This document shows positions 22,540 through 30,994 of a stretch of DNA of 31,213 nt, one piece after another. The DNA lies in the NCBI GenBank assembly GCA_016180765.1, contig JACPAP010000027.1, positions 1-31,213 of the forward strand, read 5' to 3'. Numbering within the stretch: position 1 is the stretch's first letter; each line of letters starts with the position of its first letter. Both the position numbers and the translations under genes were made by a program. The DNA comes from Gemmatimonadota bacterium (GTDB lineage: Bacteria; Gemmatimonadota; Gemmatimonadetes; Gemmatimonadales; GWC2-71-9). A model generated the notes under the pieces. It did no database searches. It saw nothing but the letters and a program-made list of their open reading frames with translations, and was not told where the DNA came from.

Positions 22540-22560
22540 CCCCTACCCCTCACCGCTCAC
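22540..22560. repeat. Short single-arm GTGAGNN array at the M1 peptidase start
   Basis: On the minus strand the units are GTGAGCG, GTGAGGG and GTAGGGG (22560 down to 22540), and a decayed next unit GTGTGAT contains the GTG start codon (22537). This is the same situation as at 3912-3946: a lone arm that forms the purine-rich ribosome-binding region of the following gene. Confidence 0.7.
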
Positions 22561-22615
22561 GATTTGGTCACTTGCCGAGCGTCTCTCTCAGACGGTGCAC
22601 GTCTTCTTTCGGTCC

Positions 22616-23815
22616 TCACCGCCGATAGGTTACCCGATAGATGCGTCCACTTTCGTCGTCCGAGATCAGCAGCGAGCCGTCCGGCAGCACCAGGACGTCC
22701 ACCGGCCGCCCCCATCCGACACCCGCCACCCGGTTGATCGCGCCGCGGCGACCTTCCAACCACCCGGACACGAACGGCTGTGGCGGTCTCACCGGGCGTC
22801 CGTTCTCGAAGTCCACGCGCACCACTTCGTAGCCGATCGGCGCCGAACGGTTCCACGAGCCATGGAGCGCGATGAACAGGTCGCCCCGGTACTCCGCGGG
22901 GAACATCGCGCCCTGGTAGAAGGCCAAGCCCAACGGGGCCGTGTGCGCCGGCAAGACGATGGCCGGGCCAATCGCGTTGGCGCACCGGCCGGGGGTCCGC
23001 TGGTATTCGGGATTGGGCTGATTCGGCAAATAGCAGAACGGCCACCCGTAGAAGCCGCCCTCGCGGAGGATGTTCACCCGGTCCGGCGGGAGATCGTCCC
23101 CCAGGTTGTCGCGGTCGTTGTTGGTGGCCCAGATCTCGCCGGTCGCGGGGTGGAGCGTGAGACCCACCGCGTTGCGGAGCCCCGTCGCGAACAGGGTTTC
23201 GCCCGATCCGTCCAGGTGGTACCGCACCACGGCCGCGCGCCGCGGATCCCGCTCGTCGCAGATGTTGCAGCTCGAGCCCACGGAGACGAAGAGACGCTCG
23301 CCTTGAATAAGGATGGTGCGGGTGAAATGCCCGCCGTCCGCCGGGAGGTTCGCCACCACGATGGTTGGGCCTGCACCCGGGCGGTCGAACCGCACCACGC
23401 GGTGGCTCTCCGCCACGTACAAAGTGTCCCCCCGGAAGGCGAGTCCGTGCGGCAAGTTGAGCCCCTCGGCCACGGGGGTGACGCGGTCGGCCGTGCCATC
23501 CTGGTCCGCGTCGCCGAGCCGCACCACGCGGCCCAGTTCCGGGAGCGTGGCATACACGTCCCCGTCGGGCCCCAGCGCCATGAGCCGCACGCCGGGCAGC
23601 TGCTCGGCATACACGGCGATGGTGAAGCCTGTTGGAAGCGTGAGCACGTGGCCGTCGAGCGGCTGTTGGACATAGCCGGCCAGCGGACCGTCCTGGCCGG
23701 CGCCGCCCGAGCCGCAGGCCAGGGCGGCGCCAAGCCCAGCGGCAGAGAGAAAGCGCGTGGCGATCGGGGGCCGGGGTGGGCGCGGGGCGGCGTGCGTCCC
23801 CGGCTGCTCACGCAT
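22616..23815 (-). CDS. PQQ-dependent sugar dehydrogenase-like lipoprotein
   Basis: This protein of 399 residues has a lipoprotein signal with lipobox ALAC (Cys34) and a six-bladed beta-propeller of the soluble aldose/sorbosone dehydrogenase type. Visible are GLNLPHGLAF, the FVSVGSSCNICDE loop with CxxC, GLRNAVGLTLHP, the EIWATNNDRDNLGDD metal/PQQ segment and LFIALHGSWNR. Relatives oxidise sugars with PQQ in the periplasm and feed electrons to the respiratory chain. The ATG at 23815 overlaps the E1 alpha stop by 8 bp (ATGCGTGA); an ATG at 23824 is an alternative. No PQQ biosynthesis gene is in the window. Confidence 0.9.
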   Translation of the reverse strand: MREQPGTHAAPRPPRPPIATRFLSAAGLGAALACGSGGAGQDGPLAGYVQQPLDGHVLTLPTGFTIAVYAEQLPGVRLMALGPDGDVYATLPELGRVVRLGDADQDGTADRVTPVAEGLNLPHGLAFRGDTLYVAESHRVVRFDRPGAGPTIVVANLPADGGHFTRTILIQGERLFVSVGSSCNICDERDPRRAAVVRYHLDGSGETLFATGLRNAVGLTLHPATGEIWATNNDRDNLGDDLPPDRVNILREGGFYGWPFCYLPNQPNPEYQRTPGRCANAIGPAIVLPAHTAPLGLAFYQGAMFPAEYRGDLFIALHGSWNRSAPIGYEVVRVDFENGRPVRPPQPFVSGWLEGRRGAINRVAGVGWGRPVDVLVLPDGSLLISDDESGRIYRVTYRR

Positions 23816-24893
23816 ACACGCCATCGATCGCGCTCTCCGGCCGCGGCATGTTGGTCTGCCGGCTCAGCAGCGCCTCGTCAGCCGCTCGATCGACCTCGGC
23901 GGTCACCTCGGATTCGACGGCCTCGAGCTCCGCGGCCGCGAACCCATCGAGCTTCAGGAACTCCTCGTAGAGGCCGATCGGGTCGCGCTGGCCCCAGTGG
24001 GCGAACAGCTCGGGCGGCAGGACCACCCGCGCTTCCTGCTCGTCGTGCGTCGCGTGCCCGCCCATGCGAAAGGTCTCGGCGGACAGGATGACGGGCCCCT
24101 CCCCCGCGCGACACCGATCCGCCGCCAGCCGGGTAGCGGCGTACGCGTCCAGTACGTTGTTGCCGTCGAAGGCCGATCCGGCACAACCGTACGCCTGGTG
24201 CAGCTGTTCGAACGTGCCGGGGAGGTGCGCCTGCTCCACCCGGGTGCCCAGCGCCACCTGGTTGTTCTGTACGATGAAGACGGCGGGCAGCCTCATCACC
24301 GCCGCGAAGTTGAGCGCCTCATGCGTGGGACCCGACTTCACCGACCCATCGCCGATCCACGTCAACGCGACGCGGCGCTCGCCACGCAGCACGAACGACA
24401 GCGCGATCCCCGCCGTGACCGGCGGCATGTTGCCGATGTTGGAGATGGGCTGGAGCACCCGATAGCGCAGGTTGCCCACGTGCCCATCGCGTCCTCTGGA
24501 CGGTGCATCGTAGGTGCCGAGGTAGCCGCGCAGCATGTCGGCGACGGGCATCCCCATCTCGCAGCAGGCACCGGCGTTCCGGATCATGGGGGCGACGATG
24601 TCGTTGACACGGTCCAGCGCGTGCACCGGGCCCACGGTCGCGGCCTCTTCTCCCGTCCCCAGCCAGGCCTTGGAGATCACGCCCTGGCGGACCCACCGCT
24701 TCAGCATGACGTCGTGGAGCCGGGTGCGCACCAGCCCCGCGTACAGCGCGAGCTTCGTTTCCCGGCTTAGACCACGCACCATCTTCGCCCGCTCAGGATC
24801 CCGCGACCAGGCTTCCGGAAACCCGCGCACCAGCTCAGGATCCGGCCGCCAGTCAACGTATTCGGGGGGATCGAAGGCGGGAAACCGCTTCAT
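23808..24893 (-). CDS. 2-oxoacid dehydrogenase E1 component, alpha subunit
   Basis: This 361-residue thiamine-diphosphate enzyme subunit has the ThDP/Mg motif beginning GDGSVKSG and ending VQNN (30 residues as usual), the phosphorylation-loop region RMGGHATHDEQEARV, and the N-terminal helical part typical of pyruvate or branched-chain E1 alpha. It would decarboxylate a 2-oxo acid together with E1 beta and the E2 lipoyl core, none of which is adjacent. Substrate preference cannot be read with confidence; the branched-chain type is plausible. The ATG at 24893 has no strong Shine-Dalgarno. It overlaps the PQQ dehydrogenase gene by 8 bp and follows the kinase gene by 96 bp. Confidence 0.92.
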   Translation of the reverse strand: MKRFPAFDPPEYVDWRPDPELVRGFPEAWSRDPERAKMVRGLSRETKLALYAGLVRTRLHDVMLKRWVRQGVISKAWLGTGEEAATVGPVHALDRVNDIVAPMIRNAGACCEMGMPVADMLRGYLGTYDAPSRGRDGHVGNLRYRVLQPISNIGNMPPVTAGIALSFVLRGERRVALTWIGDGSVKSGPTHEALNFAAVMRLPAVFIVQNNQVALGTRVEQAHLPGTFEQLHQAYGCAGSAFDGNNVLDAYAATRLAADRCRAGEGPVILSAETFRMGGHATHDEQEARVVLPPELFAHWGQRDPIGLYEEFLKLDGFAAAELEAVESEVTAEVDRAADEALLSRQTNMPRPESAIDGVYA

Positions 24894-24918
24894 GGTTTCG
24901 CGACCGGACTACGACGTG

Positions 24919-24940
24919 CATTCACCGCAGAGAGCAGAGA
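24919..24940. repeat. Solo arm of the CAGAGAG element
   Basis: GCATTCACCGCAGAGAG followed by CAGAGA repeats the left end of the 1575-1686 hairpin (same GCATTCACC lead-in) but with no inverted partner. It lies in the 96-bp spacer between the kinase and E1 alpha genes; nothing else is recognised in that spacer. Confidence 0.75.
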
Positions 24941-24989
24941 ACCTAAAGCGAGAATACTCGATGACCACTCCGTCACCGCACGGCGGCCG

Positions 24990-26063
24990 TCACTGCAGGA
25001 TGGGTCGCAGCGCCGCCTGCCGAACGGCGTCCAGGGTCTCGAGCAACGCCAGCCCGAATTGCCGGGCGTCCGGATAGCGGCTGTCGGGATTGGACTCCAT
25101 GGACTGCATTAGCACCTTCTCCAGCTTGGCCGGCAGGTCGGGCCGATACTGGCGCAGCGGGATGGGCTGCCCTCGCAGACGCGCGATCATCATCTCCTGG
25201 GCATTGCGACCCTGGAACGGCAACTTCCCCGTGAACATCTCGAAGGCCACGATCCCCAGCGCGTAGACGTCGCTTCTGGCATCCAGCGGCTTGCCGCGGA
25301 TCTGCTCCGGGCTCATGAACTCCGGCGTCCCCAGGATGATGCCGGTCGCGGTGAGCTTGGCGAGCCCCGAGCCCGCGCGGTTCTCCTTGGCCAGGCCGAA
25401 GTCCATGACCACCGCCCGGTCGCCCGAGGGGTCCGGCACCAGCATGATGTTCTCAGGCTTCAGGTCGCGGTGGACGATGTGCAGCTGGTGGGCGTGATGC
25501 AGGCCGGCGCAGGCTTGCACCAGCAGCGGCACCGCGACGTCGGGCGACATGGGGCCCAGCCTGACCTCGCGGTCCGACAGCAACTCTCCCTTGAGGTAGG
25601 GCATCACCAGGTAGATGAGGCCGTCCTCGGTCTCGCCCAGCCGGAGGATGCGGCACACGTTGGGGTGGTCCAACCGCATGGCCAGCCCGGCCTCCCGACG
25701 CAGGCGCTCCACCGAGCTGTGATCCGCCCCCAGCTTGGGGCTCAGCACCTTGATGGCGACGGACTCGCCGCTCGAGAGCTCGCGCGCTTCGTACACGTAC
25801 GACATCCCGCCCTCGCCCAGCTTGCGCTGGACTTGGTAGCGCGCATCGAGGACCTGGTTGGAGAGTGTACCGGCGCGGTCCAGGGCGGGCGACGCTTTGG
25901 GTGTGACGGCCTTACGCGTCGAGGTCTTCGCCGCGGGGGCTGCCGGAGCCGCCGGCGCGGCCGGCGCTCCCGCCACTTCGATCAGCGGGCTTCCATCCTT
26001 GGGACAGAAGCGGGCATCACCCTCGAACGTGCTCCCGCAGCGCGGGCATCGTCGAACGCTCAT
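24990..26063 (-). CDS. Serine/threonine protein kinase with N-terminal zinc ribbon
   Basis: This 357-residue Hanks-type kinase starts with a zinc-ribbon-like CPRCGSTFEGDARFCPKDG (residues 6-24), has an Ala/Pro-rich linker (30-46), and carries the kinase domain at about 76-345: glycine loop GEGGMSYVYEA (84-93), lysine K105 in VAIKVL, catalytic HRDLKPEN (D200), DFGLA (D221), GTPEFMSPEQ and ARSDVYALG. All catalytic residues are intact. No membrane helix or sensor domain follows, so it is cytoplasmic. The ATG at 26063 overlaps the diguanylate cyclase stop as ATGA, placing it last in the gyrA unit. The substrate is unknown. Confidence 0.95.
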   Translation of the reverse strand: MSVRRCPRCGSTFEGDARFCPKDGSPLIEVAGAPAAPAAPAAPAAKTSTRKAVTPKASPALDRAGTLSNQVLDARYQVQRKLGEGGMSYVYEARELSSGESVAIKVLSPKLGADHSSVERLRREAGLAMRLDHPNVCRILRLGETEDGLIYLVMPYLKGELLSDREVRLGPMSPDVAVPLLVQACAGLHHAHQLHIVHRDLKPENIMLVPDPSGDRAVVMDFGLAKENRAGSGLAKLTATGIILGTPEFMSPEQIRGKPLDARSDVYALGIVAFEMFTGKLPFQGRNAQEMMIARLRGQPIPLRQYRPDLPAKLEKVLMQSMESNPDSRYPDARQFGLALLETLDAVRQAALRPILQ

Positions 26064-27499
26064 CGGCGCACCAAGTTACGCCCGTCGTGCTTGGCGCGGT
26101 AGAGCGCCTGATCCGCCGCGGCCAGCAGATCATCCACGGTCTGCCCCGGCGTGGCCGGAAAGGTCGCCACGCCGATCGAGACCGTGACCGCGAGCGGCGC
26201 CAGCCCGCTGGTGAAACCCTGCTGCTCCACGCGGACGCGCAGCCGCTCGGCGAAGCTGATGCCGCCGTCGGTGGCCGTGTTGGGCAGCAAGACCACGAAC
26301 TCTTCGCCGCCGTAGCGCGCCACCAGGTCCACCGAGCGCACCTCGCGGCGCAGCAGCTCCCCCAACTGCCGCAGTACGGCGTCGCCCACCAGGTGGCCCA
26401 GGGTGTCGTTGACGGCCTTGAACCAGTCCAGGTCGATCATCAGGATGCTCACCGGGAACCCGTAGCGCCGGGCCCGATCCAGCTCGCGCTCCAGCCTTTC
26501 GATCAGCGCCCGCCGGTTGAGACACCCGGTGAGCGCATCCATGCTGGCCAATAGCTCGAAGCGTCGCTTGTCGGACAGCGTGGCCTCGAAGTCGTAGGCC
26601 TTCTCGATGGCGCTCACCGCGGCCTTGATCACAGTCTCGGCGAACGCCGCGTCGCCCTCGGTCAGCGGCGCAGCGCCCGCACTAGTGCGCAAGAAGCAGA
26701 CCCCCTGCTGCCCGCCGCGGACATCGAACGGCACGGCGATCACGGAGCGCGTGGTGACCTGCACACCCTCGTGCTGCCACGCCCGGCGCGCGTCCGCGTA
26801 GAGCGGGTCGGTCGCCACATCCGCCACCAGCACGGTGCGCCTGGTGGCGAGGGCGCGGCGGATCTCCGGATAACGACGCAGGTCCACCTCGAGATTCCGC
26901 AGCGTCGGGTCCTCGTGGGCCGCCACGACCATGCCCTGGTCGGCCTCGCGCCCCGCGAGCACGATGGAGCAGCGCGAGACGCGCACCACCCGCGCCACCC
27001 GGCGTGCCAGGACGTGGTAGATCTCCTCGGGCTGGAGCGTGTCGGTGACTTCCCGCAGGATATCCAGGGTCTGCGCCTGGGTCCGGGCCTCACGCCGGGC
27101 CCGCTGCAGCTCTTGACCGGCCCGCAGGTGAGCCTGCACCCGGGCCAACATCTCGCGCATCCGGAAGGGCTTCACCACGAAATCCGAGGCGCCCAGCCCC
27201 AGCGAGCGGACCGCCGCCTCCTCGGGCGGCATGGACGACACCATCAGCACCGGCAGATCACGCCAGCGGGCGTCTTGCTTGACGCGCTCCAACAACTGCA
27301 GGCCGTCCACCTTGGGCATCATGATGTCGAGCATCAGGAGATCGGGGGCGGCTTGCTCCAACCGCGTCAGGAGCTGCTCGCCCCCCGGCACCGGGATCAC
27401 CTCGTAGCCGTTTTCGCGAAGGATCAGCTCGAGCGTGTGCAGCAGCGCGGGATCGTCGTCCGCTACCATGATCCGTCCCGCGGTCCCGACGGCGGTCAT
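26060..27499 (-). CDS. Response regulator with REC, GAF and GGDEF domains (diguanylate cyclase)
   Basis: This 479-residue protein has a receiver domain (about 8-122; acidic DDD at 14-16, phosphoacceptor D58 in LLMLDIMMPK, K110 in VVKPF), a GAF-like domain (about 155-305) and a GGDEF domain (about 318-479) with active-site GGEEF. An intact I-site RSVD sits five residues before it, so product inhibition by c-di-GMP is expected. It would make c-di-GMP when phosphorylated; no partner histidine kinase is adjacent. The ATG at 27499 overlaps the threonine dehydratase stop (ATGA) and is far preferable to the long upstream open frame, which has no domain. Confidence 0.95.
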   Translation of the reverse strand: MTAVGTAGRIMVADDDPALLHTLELILRENGYEVIPVPGGEQLLTRLEQAAPDLLMLDIMMPKVDGLQLLERVKQDARWRDLPVLMVSSMPPEEAAVRSLGLGASDFVVKPFRMREMLARVQAHLRAGQELQRARREARTQAQTLDILREVTDTLQPEEIYHVLARRVARVVRVSRCSIVLAGREADQGMVVAAHEDPTLRNLEVDLRRYPEIRRALATRRTVLVADVATDPLYADARRAWQHEGVQVTTRSVIAVPFDVRGGQQGVCFLRTSAGAAPLTEGDAAFAETVIKAAVSAIEKAYDFEATLSDKRRFELLASMDALTGCLNRRALIERLERELDRARRYGFPVSILMIDLDWFKAVNDTLGHLVGDAVLRQLGELLRREVRSVDLVARYGGEEFVVLLPNTATDGGISFAERLRVRVEQQGFTSGLAPLAVTVSIGVATFPATPGQTVDDLLAAADQALYRAKHDGRNLVRR

Positions 27500-28458
27500 G
27501 GACCTCCCCTCGAAGCGCCCAGCCGGGCCAGCACCGCCGAGTCGACGTTCCCGCCGCTCACCACCAGCACCGTGGGACCCGTGGGCCGGAACGCTGCGCA
27601 CCGGACCGCCGCCGTGGTGACGGCGCCCGAAGGCTCGACCACCAACTGCTTCTCGACGTTGAGCCACCGGGTGGCCTCCGCGATGGCCGCCTCGGAGACC
27701 ACCACCGGCTGCGCCCGTCCGTGCAGAATGGCGAAGTTGAGACGGCCCACCGACAACGGCAGCAGCCCGTCGGCGATGCTGGCCGTGCGTTCCAGGCGAA
27801 CGATGTGCCCGGCCTTCAGGGCGGCGGCCAGCGCCGCGGAGCCTTCGGGCTCGACCGTGGCCAGCCGCGCGGCCGGCTTGAGCGCCGACAGCGCGGCCGC
27901 GATGCCGGCGGCGAGCCCGCCCCCACCCACCGGGGCCGCCACCCACTCCACCTCCGGCAACTGCTCCAGGATCTCCACCGCCACCGTCGCCTGTCCCGCC
28001 ACCACGTCGGGATGGTCGAACGGCGGAATGACCGTGAGTCCTTCGGACGCGGCCATCTCCGTGGCGCGCTGGCGGCGATCCTCCGAGGTACGGCCCACAA
28101 ACACCACTTCACCGCCCCAGCGCTTGACGCCGTCGACCTTGGTGCGGGGCGCCGTCTCGGGCATCACGATCACCGCGCGTAGCCTGAGGCGCTGCGCCGC
28201 GAAGGCGACCGCCTGCCCGTGGTTACCGCTGGAGTAGGTGATGACGCCGCGGGATCGCTGCTCGGGGGCCAGCCGCCGAATCGCGGTCCAGGCCCCGCGC
28301 GTCTTGAAGGCTCCCGTGGGCTGCTGGCTTTCCAGCTTGAGATACACCGGAACGCCGGCCTGGTCCGACAACTCGGGCGCCGGAACCAACGGAGTACGCA
28401 CGGCCACGCCCACGAGGCCGGCGGCTGCCTCGCGGATCGACTCCAGCGTGACGGTCAC
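27496..28458 (-). CDS. Threonine/serine dehydratase (PLP-dependent)
   Basis: This 320-residue fold-type II PLP enzyme has the Schiff-base lysine K52 in QQPTGAFKTRGA, the phosphate loop PVGGGGLAAG and SSGNHGQAVA for carboxylate binding. The short form lacks the C-terminal ACT-like regulatory domain of IlvA, so it is a catabolic-type or serine-racemase-like dehydratase that turns threonine into 2-oxobutyrate plus ammonia. The GTG at 28458 overlaps the gyrA stop as GTGA. Its role inside a gyrA unit is unclear; overlap reflects compaction rather than shared function. Confidence 0.93.
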   Translation of the reverse strand: MTVTLESIREAAAGLVGVAVRTPLVPAPELSDQAGVPVYLKLESQQPTGAFKTRGAWTAIRRLAPEQRSRGVITYSSGNHGQAVAFAAQRLRLRAVIVMPETAPRTKVDGVKRWGGEVVFVGRTSEDRRQRATEMAASEGLTVIPPFDHPDVVAGQATVAVEILEQLPEVEWVAAPVGGGGLAAGIAAALSALKPAARLATVEPEGSAALAAALKAGHIVRLERTASIADGLLPLSVGRLNFAILHGRAQPVVVSEAAIAEATRWLNVEKQLVVEPSGAVTTAAVRCAAFRPTGPTVLVVSGGNVDSAVLARLGASRGGP

Positions 28459-30974
28459 TCCAAATCCATCTCGCGTTGATCTTCACCCTCCGCGACGACC
28501 GTCGGCCCGGCTTCGTCCGTCGGCTCCTCGTCGCCGCCTTCCTCCTCCTTCACCACGCGCGCCACGTCCACCACGGTGTCCCCGGGATCGAGATTCATGA
28601 CCTTGACGCCCTGGGTATTGCGCCCGATCACCCGGATGCCGTCCACCGGCACCCGGATGATCACGCCGTGGCGGGTGATGAGCATCAGCTCGTCCTCCGG
28701 CAGCACTTCCTTGAGCGCCACGATGTCGCCCGTCTTGTCCGTGTGCTTGAGCGTGATGATCCCCTTGCCGCCCCGGTGCTGGACCCGGTATTCGGACAGC
28801 TCCGACCGCTTGCCCAGGCCCTTCTCGCTCACCACCAGCAGCGTGGCGTCGCGGCGGATGACCACCATGCCGATCACCCGGTCGTCACCTTCCAGCTCGA
28901 TGCCGCGCACGCCCGTCGTGGCCCGGCCCGTTTCCCGAACGTCGTTCTCACTGAACCGGATGCTCATGCCGTGCCGAGTCGCCAGCACGATGTCGTTGCT
29001 GCCGTCGGTGACCTGGACGTCGATCAGCTGGTCCTGGTCCTCGATGTTGATGGCGTTGATGCCATTGGACCGCGGATTGCCGTACGCCGAAAGGAACGTC
29101 TTCTTCACGGTGCCGCCGGCGGTGGCGAATATCAAGTACTGGGTGTCGCTGAACTCACGGACCGGAACGAACGCGGCAATGCGCTCGTTCTGCTGGATCT
29201 GAATCAGGTTGATGATGGGCTTGCCGCGCGCCGCGCGCCCGTGCTGGGGGATGTCGTAGACCTTGAGCCAGTAGACTTGGCCGTTGTGGGTGAAGAACAG
29301 CACGTAGTCGTGGGTCGAGGCCACGAACAGGTGCTCCACCCAGTCGTCTTCCTTGGTCCCCATCCCGTTCAGGCCGCGCCCGCCGCGCCGCTGCCGCTTG
29401 TAGGTGGTGACCGGCGTCCGCTTGATGTAGCCCGCGTGGGAGACCGTGATCACCATGTCCTCTTCGGCGATCAGGTCCTCCACCGAGAACTCGCCCTGGT
29501 CCGCCACGATGTCCGTGCGGCGATCGTCGCCGAACTTCTTGACCAGGTCCTCCAGCTCCGACTTGAGAATGCCCAGGCGCTTGGGCTTCGAGGCGAGGAT
29601 GGTCTTCAGCTCCTTGATGAGCTTCTTCACGTCCCGAAGCTCCTCGTCGAGCCTGTCCACCTCGAGCGCGGTGAGCCGGGCCAGCCGCATGTCCAGAATG
29701 GCCTTGCTCTGCTTCTCGGTCAGCTCGAAGCGCTGGCGCAAGGCCGCATCGGCCGCGGGCACGTCTTTGGCCTTGCGGATGATCTCGACCACCTCGTCGA
29801 TGTTGTCGACCGCGATCTTGAGGCCCTCGAGGAGATGCTCCCGCTCCAGCGCCTGGTCCAGGTCGAACTGGGTGCGACGGGTGATGACCTCGTGACGGTG
29901 GTCGACGTAGTGCTGCAGCAGCTGCTTCAGATCCAGGACCTGGGGCACACCGTCCACCAGCGCCAGCATGATCGCGCCGAAGGTGGCCTGCATCTGGGTG
30001 TGCTTGTACAGCTGGTTCAGCACCACGGCGGTGTTGGCGTCGCGCTTCAACTCGATGACGATCCGCATGCCGTCGCGGTCGGATTCGTCCCGCAGGTCGG
30101 AGACGTCGGTGATCTTCTTGGCGCGCACCAGTTCGGCGATTTGCTCCACCAGCCGCGCCTTGTTGACCTGGAACGGGATCTCGGTGACCACGATCCGCGC
30201 CTTGCCGGAGGACTCCTTCTCCTCCACCTGCGCCCGGGCCCGCATGACGATGCGCCCGCGACCGGTCTCGTAGCACTCCTTGATCCCGTCGCGCCCGTAG
30301 ATGAACCCGCCGGTGGGGAAATCCGGCCCCTGGATGTGCTTGCGAAGGTCGGCGACGGAGCTGTCCGGGTGATCCACCAGGTGGGCCACCGCCGCGGCCA
30401 CCTCCTTGAGGTTGTGCGGCGGAACGTTGGTCGCCATCCCCACGGCGATCCCCGAGGAGCCGTTGACCAGAAGATTCGGCACCCGGGCCGGCAACACCGT
30501 GGGCTCCTGGAGCCGATCGTCGAAGTTGGGTACGAAATCGACGGTGTTCTTCTCGATGTCCTCCAGCAACGGCACCGCGAGCGCGGTGAGCCGCGCTTCG
30601 GTGTAGCGGTAGGCCGCGGCGTTGTCACCATCCACCGAGCCGAAGTTCCCCTGACCGTCCACCAGCGGGTAGCGCAGCGAGAAGTCCTGCACCATGCGCA
30701 CCAGCGAGTCGTAGACCGCGGCGTCGCCATGGGGGTGATACTTGCCGAGCACTTCCCCCACCACGGTGGCGGACTTCTTGTAGGGCCGCCCGGGAAGCAG
30801 ACCCAACTCGTTCATCGCGTACAGGATGCGCCGGTGCACCGGCTTCAAGCCGTCGCGCACGTCGGGCAGCGCGCGCTGCACGATCACGCTCATGGAGTAG
30901 TCGATGAACGACTCGCGCATCTCGTCTTCGATCAGGCGCGGGAGGATGCGTTCTCGCTGGTTCGGTGCGGTCAT
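28455..30974 (-). CDS. gyrA: DNA gyrase subunit A
   Basis: This 839-residue protein is the cleavage-religation subunit of DNA gyrase. The N-terminal winged-helix domain contains KPVHRRILYAM, the QRDR stretch GKYHPHGDAAVYDSLVRM and the catalytic tyrosine Y124 in AAYRYTEARL. A coiled-coil tower and a six-bladed C-terminal wrapping domain follow. The GyrA box QRRGGRG marks it as gyrase rather than topoisomerase IV ParC. The C-terminal tail is strongly acidic, as in regulated GyrA proteins. Position 85, equivalent to E. coli Ser83, is alanine. The start at ATG 30974 has AAGGA five bases upstream; a longer frame would run through the leader terminator. Confidence 0.98.
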   Translation of the reverse strand: MTAPNQRERILPRLIEDEMRESFIDYSMSVIVQRALPDVRDGLKPVHRRILYAMNELGLLPGRPYKKSATVVGEVLGKYHPHGDAAVYDSLVRMVQDFSLRYPLVDGQGNFGSVDGDNAAAYRYTEARLTALAVPLLEDIEKNTVDFVPNFDDRLQEPTVLPARVPNLLVNGSSGIAVGMATNVPPHNLKEVAAAVAHLVDHPDSSVADLRKHIQGPDFPTGGFIYGRDGIKECYETGRGRIVMRARAQVEEKESSGKARIVVTEIPFQVNKARLVEQIAELVRAKKITDVSDLRDESDRDGMRIVIELKRDANTAVVLNQLYKHTQMQATFGAIMLALVDGVPQVLDLKQLLQHYVDHRHEVITRRTQFDLDQALEREHLLEGLKIAVDNIDEVVEIIRKAKDVPAADAALRQRFELTEKQSKAILDMRLARLTALEVDRLDEELRDVKKLIKELKTILASKPKRLGILKSELEDLVKKFGDDRRTDIVADQGEFSVEDLIAEEDMVITVSHAGYIKRTPVTTYKRQRRGGRGLNGMGTKEDDWVEHLFVASTHDYVLFFTHNGQVYWLKVYDIPQHGRAARGKPIINLIQIQQNERIAAFVPVREFSDTQYLIFATAGGTVKKTFLSAYGNPRSNGINAINIEDQDQLIDVQVTDGSNDIVLATRHGMSIRFSENDVRETGRATTGVRGIELEGDDRVIGMVVIRRDATLLVVSEKGLGKRSELSEYRVQHRGGKGIITLKHTDKTGDIVALKEVLPEDELMLITRHGVIIRVPVDGIRVIGRNTQGVKVMNLDPGDTVVDVARVVKEEEGGDEEPTDEAGPTVVAEGEDQREMDLE

Positions 30975-30994
30975 GGCTGTCCTTGATGGATACC

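Noticed and set aside
22046..24091. 681-codon plus-strand frame opposite the M1 peptidase and PQQ dehydrogenase
   Set aside because: Antisense to two well-supported genes, no domain.
25925..25975. Ala/Pro codon repeat in the kinase linker as a mobile repeat
   Set aside because: It encodes a normal low-complexity interdomain linker with no inverted partner.
28476..30986. 836-codon open frame antisense to gyrA on the plus strand
   Set aside because: GyrA is unmistakable on the other strand; the antisense frame is kept open by high GC at third positions and has a His/Val/Leu/Arg-rich composition with no domain.
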